Shown here: in pieces, positions 1 to 5,122 of the stretch
Layout: the number at the start of each line of letters is the position of its first letter
How positions within the stretch are numbered: the first letter of the stretch is position 1
NCBI GenBank assembly: GCA_900554595.1
Contig: USHZ01000080.1
Coordinates: forward strand, 1 to 8,850
From: an uncultured Collinsella sp.
GTDB taxonomy: Bacteria; Actinomycetota; Coriobacteriia; Coriobacteriales; Coriobacteriaceae
Length of the DNA stretch: 8,850 bases
Direction: 5' to 3'
The notes under the pieces: model-generated
What the model was told of the DNA's origin: nothing
Seen by the model: the letters and a program-made list of their open reading frames with translations, nothing else
Database searches by the model: none
Position numbers and translations under genes: made by a program

Positions 1-1164
1 GCCGATAAGACCGGCCCCTTGCTCTCGCAGGCTGGCATGACCTGGGCGCTCCTGACGGGCGCCACGCCGGCGGCCGAGCGTGAACAGATTCATGCTCGGC
101 TCCAGTCTGGCGAGCTCGACGTGCTCTTTGGTACCCATGCGGTGCTTTCGGAGAACGTCACGTTCAAGCATTTGTCGCTTGTGGTGATCGACGAGCAGCA
201 CCGCTTTGGCGTGGGCCAGCGTAACGCTCTGCGCGAAAAAGGCCCTGGTGCCGACTTGCTGGTTATGACTGCCACGCCGATCCCGCGCACGTTGGCGCTT
301 TCGGTGTACGGCGACCTGGATACGAGCATCATCCGCCATCGTCCCGTTCCGGGTGCCGGCGTGACGACGCGCGTCCTCACCGAGTCAAGTCGCGACCTGG
401 CCTATGGCGCCATTCGCGAGGCGCACGAAAAGGGTCAGCAAGCCTACGTGATCTGTCCGCTCGTGGAGCCGAGCGATTCGGCCGATGAGCTGGAAGACGT
501 ACCCGGTATTGCCCGCGACGACGAGGGCCGCGTGACCGTGCCTGTGCCGCTGCACGATACGGCAACCGAGCTCGACCGGCTGCGTCTTGCGTTGCCGGGG
601 CTTACCGTCGAGCGTCTTCATGGCCGCATGCCGGCGGGGGAGAAGGACCGGGTCATCGATGCCTTTAAGCGTGGCGAGATTGATGTGCTCGTCTCGACCA
701 CGGTGGTCGAGGTGGGCGTTGACGTGCCCAATGCCACCGTCATGGTCATCGAGAATGGCGAGCGCTTTGGTTTGGCGGCCTTGCACCAGCTGCGTGGGCG
801 CGTAGGCCGCGGCAGCGTGTCGGGCACGTGCCTGGTCATGACGCACTCCAAGGGCAACGGCGGCGCGTCGGCGGCACAAGACCGCCTCCAGTCGCTCGAG
901 AAGACCTCGGACGGCTTTACGCTCGCCCAGATGGACCTGCGTCTGCGTCACGAGGGTGAAATCCTGGGTTACCGCCAGCATGGCGGCGTGACCTTGCGCT
1001 TTGTTGACCTCGATGCCGACGAGGAATTGATCGAGTGGGCCCATTTGGACGCGGTCGAGCTCTTGCGGTATGCTTGCAACCTTGACTCTGTGGCGACGCG
1101 TCCCTTGCGCGATGCGGTCGCCACGCGGTATCGACACATCTTTAAGGAGGTCAGCGGAGGATGA
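1..1164 (+). CDS. recG: ATP-dependent DNA helicase RecG, C-terminal part (5' end outside window)
   Basis: RecG is a cytoplasmic superfamily 2 helicase that remodels stalled replication forks and Holliday junctions. The reading frame is open from base 1, so the N-terminal wedge domain and Walker A motif lie upstream; 387 C-terminal residues are visible. Seen here: motif II as DEQH (190-201) within IDEQHRFGV, motif III as TATPIPRT (from 268), motifs IV-V (LHGRMP; STTVVEVGVDVPNA), motif VI as QLRGRVGR (787-810), and the RecG-type C-terminal block GEILGYRQHGG. The IENGERFGLAALHQLRGR run separates it from most other DEAD/DEAH helicases; Mfd is related but lacks this tail. Two oddities: an insertion of roughly 25 residues (about 484-558) between motifs III and IV, and a changed R-G-P-G stretch before LGYRQ (see findings). 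The stop overlaps the rsmD start as ATGA, implying translational coupling. Confidence 0.95.
   Translation, partial: ADKTGPLLSQAGMTWALLTGATPAAEREQIHARLQSGELDVLFGTHAVLSENVTFKHLSLVVIDEQHRFGVGQRNALREKGPGADLLVMTATPIPRTLALSVYGDLDTSIIRHRPVPGAGVTTRVLTESSRDLAYGAIREAHEKGQQAYVICPLVEPSDSADELEDVPGIARDDEGRVTVPVPLHDTATELDRLRLALPGLTVERLHGRMPAGEKDRVIDAFKRGEIDVLVSTTVVEVGVDVPNATVMVIENGERFGLAALHQLRGRVGRGSVSGTCLVMTHSKGNGGASAAQDRLQSLEKTSDGFTLAQMDLRLRHEGEILGYRQHGGVTLRFVDLDADEELIEWAHLDAVELLRYACNLDSVATRPLRDAVATRYRHIFKEVSGG
1144..1150 (+). promoter_or_regulatory. Ribosome binding site for rsmD
   Basis: AAGGAGG ends 10 bases before the rsmD ATG, inside the last codons of recG. A second GGAGG (1156-1160) directly touches the ATG and is too close to work for it. 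Together with the ATGA overlap, this fixes the start at 1161. Confidence 0.6.
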
Positions 1165-1799
1165 GAATCATCGGCGGCGAATGGCGCGGTCGTAAGATCG
1201 AGGAGCCCCGTGGTCGCGATGTCACCCGCCCCACGACCGATCGCGTGCGCGAGGCGTGCGCATCTATGGTCATGTCGGCATTCGACTTCGATCTGGACGA
1301 GGTCCGCGTGCTGGATGCCTTTGGCGGCTCCGGTGCCTTGGGCATCGAGATGCTCTCGCGTGGTGCCCGCTCGCTCTCCACGTTCGAGATCGATCGGAAT
1401 GCCGCGCGGCTCATTACTAAGAATATCGAGTCGCTCTGCCGTGACCGTGCGCGCTGGCGCGTCGTTACCGGCGATGTACTGTCGAGTGCCTCGCGCGGCC
1501 GCGTGCCGGGCGGTCCCTTTGACCTGGTCCTGCTCGACCCGCCCTATGCTTTTGGTGCTGAGCCAGTCGAGGAACTGTTGCAAAACCTAGCTCAGCAAGG
1601 CTTGCTGGCACCAGGTGCCTATGCGCTCTTTGAGCATGCTGCCGCCGATGCGGGTGCGCATCCGGCAGGCTTTGAGACCGTGCGTGAGAAGCGTTACGGA
1701 ATAACCTCGGTCGACCTGCTTCGTTGGGTTGGCAACGGCGAGGATGATGGCAACGATAGCGACGCACCCACGGAGGATGCCCATGAGCGACACCATTAA
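1161..1799 (+). CDS. rsmD: 16S rRNA (guanine-N2)-methyltransferase RsmD
   Basis: RsmD uses S-adenosylmethionine to methylate the N2 of G966 (E. coli numbering) in 16S rRNA of the small subunit. The 212-residue product starts with the family signature RIIGGEWRGRKI, followed by TRPTTDRVREA. The SAM-binding motif I is LDAFGGSGALGIE, close to the usual FAGSGALG form. The catalytic motif DPPY is at residues 126-129 (1536-1547). The family is usually near 190-200 residues. The extra length is an acidic, Asn/Asp/Glu/His-rich tail from about residue 191, whose last codons overlap the coaD start by 17 bases. Its start overlaps the recG stop, so recG-rsmD-coaD is probably one transcript. The rsmD-coaD pairing is common in Gram-positive bacteria and supports both assignments. 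Confidence 0.95.
   Translation: MRIIGGEWRGRKIEEPRGRDVTRPTTDRVREACASMVMSAFDFDLDEVRVLDAFGGSGALGIEMLSRGARSLSTFEIDRNAARLITKNIESLCRDRARWRVVTGDVLSSASRGRVPGGPFDLVLLDPPYAFGAEPVEELLQNLAQQGLLAPGAYALFEHAAADAGAHPAGFETVREKRYGITSVDLLRWVGNGEDDGNDSDAPTEDAHERHH
1772..1776 (+). promoter_or_regulatory. Ribosome binding site that decides the coaD start
   Basis: GGAGG lies 6 bases before the ATG at 1783, with no room before the in-frame ATG at 1777. The frame is open further upstream, but no earlier start has a comparable site, so 1783 is chosen. Confidence 0.6.
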
Positions 1800-2280
1800 C
1801 CGCGTAATCGTCCCGGGCACCTTCGATCCCATCACTTTTGGCCACATCGACGTGATTCGCCGTGCCCGCCGCATCTTTCCCAGCGTGATCGTTGCCGTTG
1901 CCGAGTCGCAGGGCAAAAACGGCGTCGGCACCACGTTTATGCTCGACGAGCGCGTGGCGCTGGCACGTGAGGCGCTCGGTGATATTGACGGCGTCGAGGT
2001 GCTGCCCTTCACCGGCCTTTTGGTCGATTTTGCCCGCGAACAGGGAGCAGGAGCCGTGGTCAAGGGTCTGCGTGCCATGACCGACTTTGAGTACGAGCTG
2101 CAGCAGGCCGACCTCAACTACCGCCTGGATAACGAGCTGGAGTCCATCTTTGTCATGAGTGCGCCGCAGTACGGTTATATCTCGAGCTCGGTGGTTCGCC
2201 AGATTGCCTCGCTCGGTAGCGACGTCTCTAATTTTGTTCCGCCCAATGTGGTCAAGGCGCTCAAACATCGCTTTTCGTGA
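1783..2280 (+). CDS. coaD: Phosphopantetheine adenylyltransferase
   Basis: CoaD transfers AMP from ATP to 4'-phosphopantetheine, giving dephospho-CoA in the penultimate step of CoA synthesis. The 165-residue product fits the family (about 160). The nucleotidyltransferase motif GTFDPITFGH is at residues 12-21, with the key His at 21. VVKGLR is at 92-97, DFEYE at 101-105, and the second signature YISSS at 132-136 is followed by VRQIASLGSDVSNFVP. Lys45 aligns with the E. coli active-site lysine near position 42. The loop just after it is about three residues longer than in E. coli and lacks the usual KKPxF form. The start at 1783 is set by the GGAGG site and gives the usual short N-terminus; upstream in-frame starts would add an unlikely extension. 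The gene overlaps rsmD by 17 bases. CoA is the donor of the prosthetic group of AcpP, encoded later in the window. Confidence 0.95.
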   Translation: MSDTINRVIVPGTFDPITFGHIDVIRRARRIFPSVIVAVAESQGKNGVGTTFMLDERVALAREALGDIDGVEVLPFTGLLVDFAREQGAGAVVKGLRAMTDFEYELQQADLNYRLDNELESIFVMSAPQYGYISSSVVRQIASLGSDVSNFVPPNVVKALKHRFS

Positions 2281-2284
2281 CGTT

Positions 2285-2313
2285 TTTTAATGCCTGGTGG
2301 CATGTGGTAAACT
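2285..2313 (+). promoter_or_regulatory. Candidate promoter upstream of the SepIVA-like gene
   Basis: An extended -10 element, TGG plus TAAACT (2305-2313), sits in the 68-base gap after coaD. A weak -35-like TTTTAA (2285-2290) lies 17 bases upstream of the -10. Transcription would start near 2320, leaving a leader of about 29 bases. Inferred by eye only. Confidence 0.4.
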
Positions 2314-2336
2314 AACACGATGATATGTTACCTATG

Positions 2337-2343
2337 AAAGGAG
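2337..2343 (+). promoter_or_regulatory. Ribosome binding site deciding the start of the SepIVA-like gene
   Basis: AAAGGAG ends 5 bases before the ATG at 2349. In-frame ATGs at 2325 and 2334 lie upstream of it or touch it and have no site of their own, so they are unlikely to be used. Confidence 0.6.
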
Positions 2344-2348
2344 ACCGG

Positions 2349-2846
2349 ATGCCGGGCGAGAATTTTCCTGGCGACAGGATCGTGAGTCTTGTCGACGAGC
2401 TCGAGGGGCTCATCGAAGAGGCTAAGACGCCGTTCGGCAAGAACGCCCAAATGAAGGTTATCGACGCCGACGTCTTCTTTAACATCCTCGACGAGATCCG
2501 CATGAGCTATCCCGAGGAATGGCAGAAGTCCCGCCGTATCCTCAAGGAGCGCGAGGAGCTTATGGCTTCCGCCGCCGCTCAGGCCGATTCCATCATCGCC
2601 GATGCTCAGCAGCAGGCCCTCACCATTGCCGGTGAGCAGGAGATCGTTCGCTTAGCGCAGCAGCAGGCCGACGATATTCGCGACCGTGCCCAGCAGTATG
2701 AGCGCGAGACGCGCTATGCCGCCGAGGATTACGCCGAGCAGGTCTTTACGCACCTCGAGGAGAACCTCAAGAGCCTGACCGGCACGGTGACCCGTTGCCG
2801 TCAGCAGCTCAACGAGGGTGCCGCCCAGCAGAATGGTCAGTGGTAA
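2349..2846 (+). CDS. SepIVA/DivIVA-like coiled-coil protein (function inferred)
   Basis: This 165-residue cytoplasmic protein has no signal peptide or membrane segment. The N-terminal part (residues 11-25, VDELEGLIEEA) is followed by a second helix-like block at 38-53 (VIDADVFFNILDEIR...YP). From about residue 57 to 135 it is an Ala/Gln/Glu-rich coiled coil with repeated AxxQAD-type units. The tail (about 128-154) holds EQVFTHLEENLKSL and TRCRQQL. This order, and the position directly before a DUF177 gene, match my recollection of mycobacterial SepIVA (Rv2927c), a septal DivIVA-like protein essential for division; SepIVA has a much longer coil. Databases may label such proteins ATPase or DivIVA-domain protein, but no Walker motif is present. 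Alternatives are a generic coiled-coil protein or an ATP synthase b-subunit-like false match. A role in division or polar growth is inference. The stop TAA shares one base with the next start (TAATG). Confidence 0.6.
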   Translation: MPGENFPGDRIVSLVDELEGLIEEAKTPFGKNAQMKVIDADVFFNILDEIRMSYPEEWQKSRRILKEREELMASAAAQADSIIADAQQQALTIAGEQEIVRLAQQQADDIRDRAQQYERETRYAAEDYAEQVFTHLEENLKSLTGTVTRCRQQLNEGAAQQNGQW

Positions 2847-3400
2847 TGGCTGAGTTCCCGAGCGTTACCGTCGATCTTTCCGAGCAGCTCGAGTTTCCCG
2901 GAGACTCGTACCCGCTGACCGGTAAGGTCGATGTCGCCACCTATACGGTGGGCGAGAAGGAGTACCAGCTACAGGACGGCATTGACTACGATGTGGTCTT
3001 TACCAATGCCGGCACCGGTGTTCTGCTTACGGGCATGGTCCGCGCGCACGCAACCGGTGAGTGCGACCGTTGCCTGGAGCCCGCTTCGTTTGATATTGCC
3101 GGTGAGATCGAGGAATTCTATCTCTTTAACGAGCCCGAGGACCCCGAGGCCTACGAAGATGGCTACGAGTTACTGGGCGAGGATCGCATCGTCGATCTGG
3201 GTGAGCCTATCAACGACGCGGTCGTCATGGACACGCCGTTCGTTGTCCTGTGCAAGCCCGATTGTCGCGGCCTATGCCCCACTTGCGGCATCAATCTCAA
3301 CGTCGAGCAATGCGATTGCGCCGCTCAAGCAGAGGCCGACTGGGTCGCTGCCACGGAAAATCCATTTGCAGCATTGAAGAATCTCAAGCTTGACGAGTGA
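2846..3400 (+). CDS. yceD: YceD/DUF177 family metal-binding protein
   Basis: The 184-residue product belongs to the YceD/DUF177 family, which is almost always encoded beside rpmF and is linked to 23S rRNA and large-subunit assembly; its exact activity is not settled. Seen here: GECDRCLEP with Cys73 and Cys76 in the middle, an acidic stretch (about 88-112), and a Cys-rich C-terminal block with Cys136, Cys140, Cys144, Cys147, Cys156 and Cys158 around CRGLCPTCGINLN, typical of a zinc-binding form. The tail ends with NPFAALKNL, a common ending in the family. The ATG at 2846 overlaps the previous stop (TAATG), and no strong ribosome site is seen, so translation is probably coupled. A GTG two codons upstream is possible, but the ATG fits better. 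rpmF follows after 64 bases. Confidence 0.88.
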   Translation: MAEFPSVTVDLSEQLEFPGDSYPLTGKVDVATYTVGEKEYQLQDGIDYDVVFTNAGTGVLLTGMVRAHATGECDRCLEPASFDIAGEIEEFYLFNEPEDPEAYEDGYELLGEDRIVDLGEPINDAVVMDTPFVVLCKPDCRGLCPTCGINLNVEQCDCAAQAEADWVAATENPFAALKNLKLDE

Positions 3401-3405
3401 AACTG

Positions 3406-3414
3406 TGGTAGTAT
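3406..3414 (+). promoter_or_regulatory. Candidate extended -10 promoter for rpmF
   Basis: TGG plus TAGTAT (3406-3414) lies just after the yceD stop. TTGACG (3390-3395) resembles a -35 box, but its 13-base spacing is too short, so the extended -10 would have to carry the promoter. Transcription would start near 3421, giving a leader of about 44 bases before rpmF. Confidence 0.35.
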
Positions 3415-3464
3415 CGCTACTTGCGCGTAATCGCCACACTGGATAGTTCATAAGGAAGGTCACT

Positions 3465-3644
3465 ATGCCCGTACCTAAACAAAAGCAGGGTCGTATCCGC
3501 ACTCACACCCGCCGTTCCGCCAACATGAAGATCTCGGCTGCGGCTCAGTCCACGTGCCCCCGTTGCGGTGCTGTCAAGCTCCCGCACCACGTGTGCCCCA
3601 GCTGCGGTTTCTACAAGGACCGCGAGGTTATCGTTACCGAGTAA
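3465..3644 (+). CDS. rpmF: 50S ribosomal protein L32
   Basis: L32 is a small zinc-ribbon protein of the large ribosomal subunit. The 59-residue product starts MPVPKQKQGRIRTHTRRS, the usual basic N-terminus of the family (compare MAVPKRKTS... types), and continues with a complete four-cysteine ribbon: CPRCG (Cys31, Cys34) and CPSCG (Cys44, Cys47). It is therefore the zinc-dependent C+ form, not the cysteine-less form used under zinc shortage. AAGGAAGG (3452-3459) ends 5 bases before the ATG. The length is normal. DUF177 upstream and plsX downstream are the classic neighbours. A TATACT element and a terminator-like hairpin follow the stop. Confidence 0.96.
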   Translation: MPVPKQKQGRIRTHTRRSANMKISAAAQSTCPRCGAVKLPHHVCPSCGFYKDREVIVTE

Positions 3645-3647
3645 CTG

Positions 3648-3653
3648 TATACT
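3648..3653 (+). promoter_or_regulatory. Candidate -10 element of a plsX leader promoter
   Basis: TATACT, five of six matches to the -10 consensus, lies right after the rpmF stop. No good -35 is seen at 16-18 bases upstream (the best there is AGGTTA-like). If used, RNA would start near 3660 and carry a leader of about 73 bases before plsX, including the inverted repeat and terminator hairpin. Confidence 0.3.
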
Positions 3654-3667
3654 CTGGATGCGATGCC

Positions 3668-3681
3668 GTTCCAACTGGAAC
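3668..3681 (+). repeat. Perfect inverted repeat GTTCCA-AC-TGGAAC
   Basis: A 14-base perfect inverted repeat with a 2-base centre lies between rpmF and plsX. As DNA it could be a dimeric repressor operator placed just past the candidate start site. As RNA it could form a small hairpin with stem GTTCC/GGAAC and loop AACT. It is separated from the terminator stem by only four bases. Confidence 0.45.
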
Positions 3682-3685
3682 CACA

Positions 3686-3714
3686 ATGGCCGGCTCAATG
3701 AGTCGGCCATTTTT
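3686..3714 (+). terminator. Intrinsic terminator or attenuator between rpmF and plsX
   Basis: The left arm (3686-3696, ATGGCCGGCTC) pairs with the right arm (3700-3710, GAGTCGGCCAT) over 11 pairs including one G-T wobble. The loop is AAT, and a run of five T follows (3710-3714). One more A-T pair (3685/3711) is possible. This is the form of a Rho-independent terminator. It ends 18 bases before the plsX ATG, leaving no space for a promoter, so plsX RNA must read through it; an attenuator or leaky terminator is inferred. Confidence 0.75.
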
Positions 3715-3732
3715 GTATAAGGAGCATATGAA

Positions 3733-4752
3733 ATGAGTAACGTTCGCGTTTGTGTAGACGTTGTGGGTGGAGACGAGAAGCCCCAGGTTGTCCTCGACGG
3801 TATCGAGGCGGCGCTTGCGGCGGATCCCGATATCGAGGTCTTGGCCGTCGGTCCCGCAGAGATCGTGAACCCCTTTGCCGCGGCTCACGCTCGTGTTGAG
3901 GCCTTGGAGGCGCCCGATGTCATCGCCATGGATGACGATCCCATTCGAGCCGTGATGACCAAGCGCAAGTCCTCGATCGTGCTTGCCTGCCGCGCTATCA
4001 AGAAGGGTAACGCGGACGCCTTCTTCTCCGCCGGCTCCACCGGCGCCATGACCGCCGCCGCTACCGCCTACGTGACGCCGTTTCGCTATCAGGCCGAGGG
4101 CAAGAAACAGCCTGTGCGTCCGTGCCTCACCAATGCACTGCCCAACCGCGCCGGCGGCCTGACGGTTCTGTGCGACATGGGCGCCAACCCCGATGTCGAG
4201 GTCGACGACATGGTGCGTTTTGCCCAGATGGGTCGCGCCTATGCGCGCGTCGTCTTGGGCATTGAGCATCCCCGCGTGGGCCTGCTTGCCAACGGCACCG
4301 AGGACGAGAAGGGCTCCAACTTTACCAAGTTGTGCTTTCCGGCCATGAAGGCCGCTGTTCCCGGTTTTGTGGGCAACTGCGAGGGCACCGATCTTACGTC
4401 GGGCAATTTTGACGTCGTGGTCGCCGATGGCATGTCGGGAAACATTGCCCTTAAGGCAACCGAGGGCGCGGCCAAGTTTTTGCTGCAGGAGCTTAAGGGT
4501 GCCTTTATGGCTTCGCTCGGCACCAAGATCGCCGCGCTGCTCATCAAAAAGCAGATGCGCGAGATCAAGGCAAAGCTCTCGGGCGATGCTAAGGGCGGCG
4601 CCATTCTGCTGGGTCTGCGTGGCGTGGTCCTGATTGGCCACGGTGCCACCTCGGTCGAGGCCGTCAAGAACGGTACACTCGCCGCGGCGGAGGCCGTGCG
4701 CGCCGGGCTTGTCGAGAACGTCGCCAACTCTATGGACGGCATCGTTTTGTAG
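3733..4752 (+). CDS. plsX: Phosphate acyltransferase PlsX
   Basis: PlsX converts acyl-ACP and phosphate to acyl-phosphate, the donor used by PlsY to acylate glycerol-3-phosphate at the start of phospholipid synthesis; it is a peripheral membrane protein. The 339 residues fit the family (about 330-355). Family blocks seen in order: VDVVGGDEKP near residue 9 (usually DAMGGDxxP), DDPIRAVMTKRKSS, SAGSTGAMTAAA from residue 99 (usually SAGNTGA), CDMGANPD, GLLANGTEDEKG, FVGNCEGTDL, DVVVADGMSGNIALK and GGAILLG from residue 288. The start at 3733 is chosen because AAGGAG (3719-3724) is 8 bases upstream; the ATG at 3728 is in another frame and hits TGA after one codon. It is separated from rpmF by a terminator hairpin, and from acpP, its substrate carrier, by 124 bases. 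Confidence 0.95.
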   Translation: MSNVRVCVDVVGGDEKPQVVLDGIEAALAADPDIEVLAVGPAEIVNPFAAAHARVEALEAPDVIAMDDDPIRAVMTKRKSSIVLACRAIKKGNADAFFSAGSTGAMTAAATAYVTPFRYQAEGKKQPVRPCLTNALPNRAGGLTVLCDMGANPDVEVDDMVRFAQMGRAYARVVLGIEHPRVGLLANGTEDEKGSNFTKLCFPAMKAAVPGFVGNCEGTDLTSGNFDVVVADGMSGNIALKATEGAAKFLLQELKGAFMASLGTKIAALLIKKQMREIKAKLSGDAKGGAILLGLRGVVLIGHGATSVEAVKNGTLAAAEAVRAGLVENVANSMDGIVL

Positions 4753-4762
4753 GAGCGAGTTA

Positions 4763-4780
4763 GGGCGCTGTTATGCGCCT
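4763..4780 (+). other. Small GC-rich hairpin after plsX
   Basis: GGCGC (4764-4768) pairs with GCGCC (4775-4779) around the loop TGTTAT, with a flanking G-T wobble. No T run follows, so it is not a classic terminator. It lies 11 bases after the plsX stop and may only protect the transcript end. Confidence 0.35.
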
Positions 4781-4799
4781 CGCGGCCTGCGTCGTGGGG

Positions 4800-4805
4800 T
4801 AGAAT
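4800..4805 (+). promoter_or_regulatory. Candidate -10 element of the acpP-rnc-smc operon
   Basis: TAGAAT is preceded by GTGGGG, resembling the GTGG-TA context of the two upstream candidate promoters. No convincing -35 is seen. Transcription would start near 4812, giving a leader of about 65 bases that begins with a stable hairpin. Confidence 0.35.
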
Positions 4806-4818
4806 CAAAACCGTGTCT

Positions 4819-4840
4819 TGGCGCTGCGCTTGCGGCGCCA
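4819..4840 (+). other. Stem-loop in the acpP leader
   Basis: A nine-pair stem (TGGCGCTGC with GCGGCGCCA, one T-G wobble) closes the tetraloop GCTT. No T run follows, so it is not a terminator on this strand. If transcription starts near 4812, this hairpin would sit at the very 5' end of the acpP-rnc-smc mRNA, a place where such structures can slow RNA decay. Confidence 0.5.
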
Positions 4841-4876
4841 GCGCGTTGATATTCACACAATACGAGAGGAAGCGCT

Positions 4877-5119
4877 ATGGACCGCTCCGAAATCTTCGAT
4901 AAGATCGCCGAAGTCGCCGCTGACGTTCTGGGCGTCGATGTCGCCGAGATTAGCGACGAGACCACCTTCGACGATCTCGATGCCGATTCGCTCGAGCGTC
5001 TGCAGCTGGTGACGGCTATCGAGGACGAGTTCGACCTCGAGATCGATGACGAGACCCTGTTGTCGCTCAACTCTGTCGCCGACGCTGTCGACGCTATTGA
5101 AAACGCCAAGGAGGCCTAA
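4877..5119 (+). CDS. acpP: Acyl carrier protein
   Basis: ACP carries growing acyl chains on a 4'-phosphopantetheine arm during fatty acid synthesis and supplies PlsX. The 80-residue, highly acidic product has the usual four-helix pattern. The attachment serine is Ser38 in DADSLERLQLV, followed by the helix AIEDEFDLEI. The common motif is DSLDxVEL; here it is DSLERLQL, a normal variant. AGAGGAAG (4865-4872) precedes the ATG by 4 bases. It stands directly before rnc (3-base gap), as in the acpP-rnc-smc order of Bacillus and other Gram-positives. The other fab genes often found here are absent. A carrier for a specialised pathway is possible but unlikely in this housekeeping context. Confidence 0.94.
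   Translation: MDRSEIFDKIAEVAADVLGVDVAEISDETTFDDLDADSLERLQLVTAIEDEFDLEIDDETLLSLNSVADAVDAIENAKEA
5108..5114 (+). promoter_or_regulatory. Ribosome binding site that fixes the TTG start of rnc
   Basis: AAGGAGG within the final codons of acpP ends 8 bases before the TTG at 5123. No in-frame ATG occurs near the beginning of rnc, and the conserved N-terminal helix follows the TTG directly. Confidence 0.65.
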
Positions 5120-5122
5120 GTC

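Noticed and set aside
1729..1782. Upstream in-frame extension of coaD
   Set aside because: TTG and ATG codons before 1783 would add up to 18 residues, but only the ATG at 1783 has a properly spaced GGAGG, and it gives the normal CoaD N-terminus.
2290..2303. ATGCC-TGGT-GGCAT hairpin after coaD as a terminator
   Set aside because: Only five base pairs with no T run after it, and it overlaps the spacer of the candidate promoter. The T run at 2283-2288 lies before it, not after.
2795..2845. Longer N-terminus for the DUF177 protein
   Set aside because: A start at 2795 would overlap the SepIVA-like gene by 50 bases and add a Cys/Arg-rich segment not typical of the family; the TAATG overlap at 2846 is more natural.
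3634..4641. 335-codon open frame on the - strand
   Set aside because: It is a shadow of plsX and of the plsX leader. The translation is His/Gly-rich and resembles no protein family, while plsX itself is clear.
4819..4840. acpP leader hairpin as a Rho-independent terminator
   Set aside because: No T run follows on the + strand. Reading the - strand, the T run is about ten bases away from the stem, and no - strand gene needs it.
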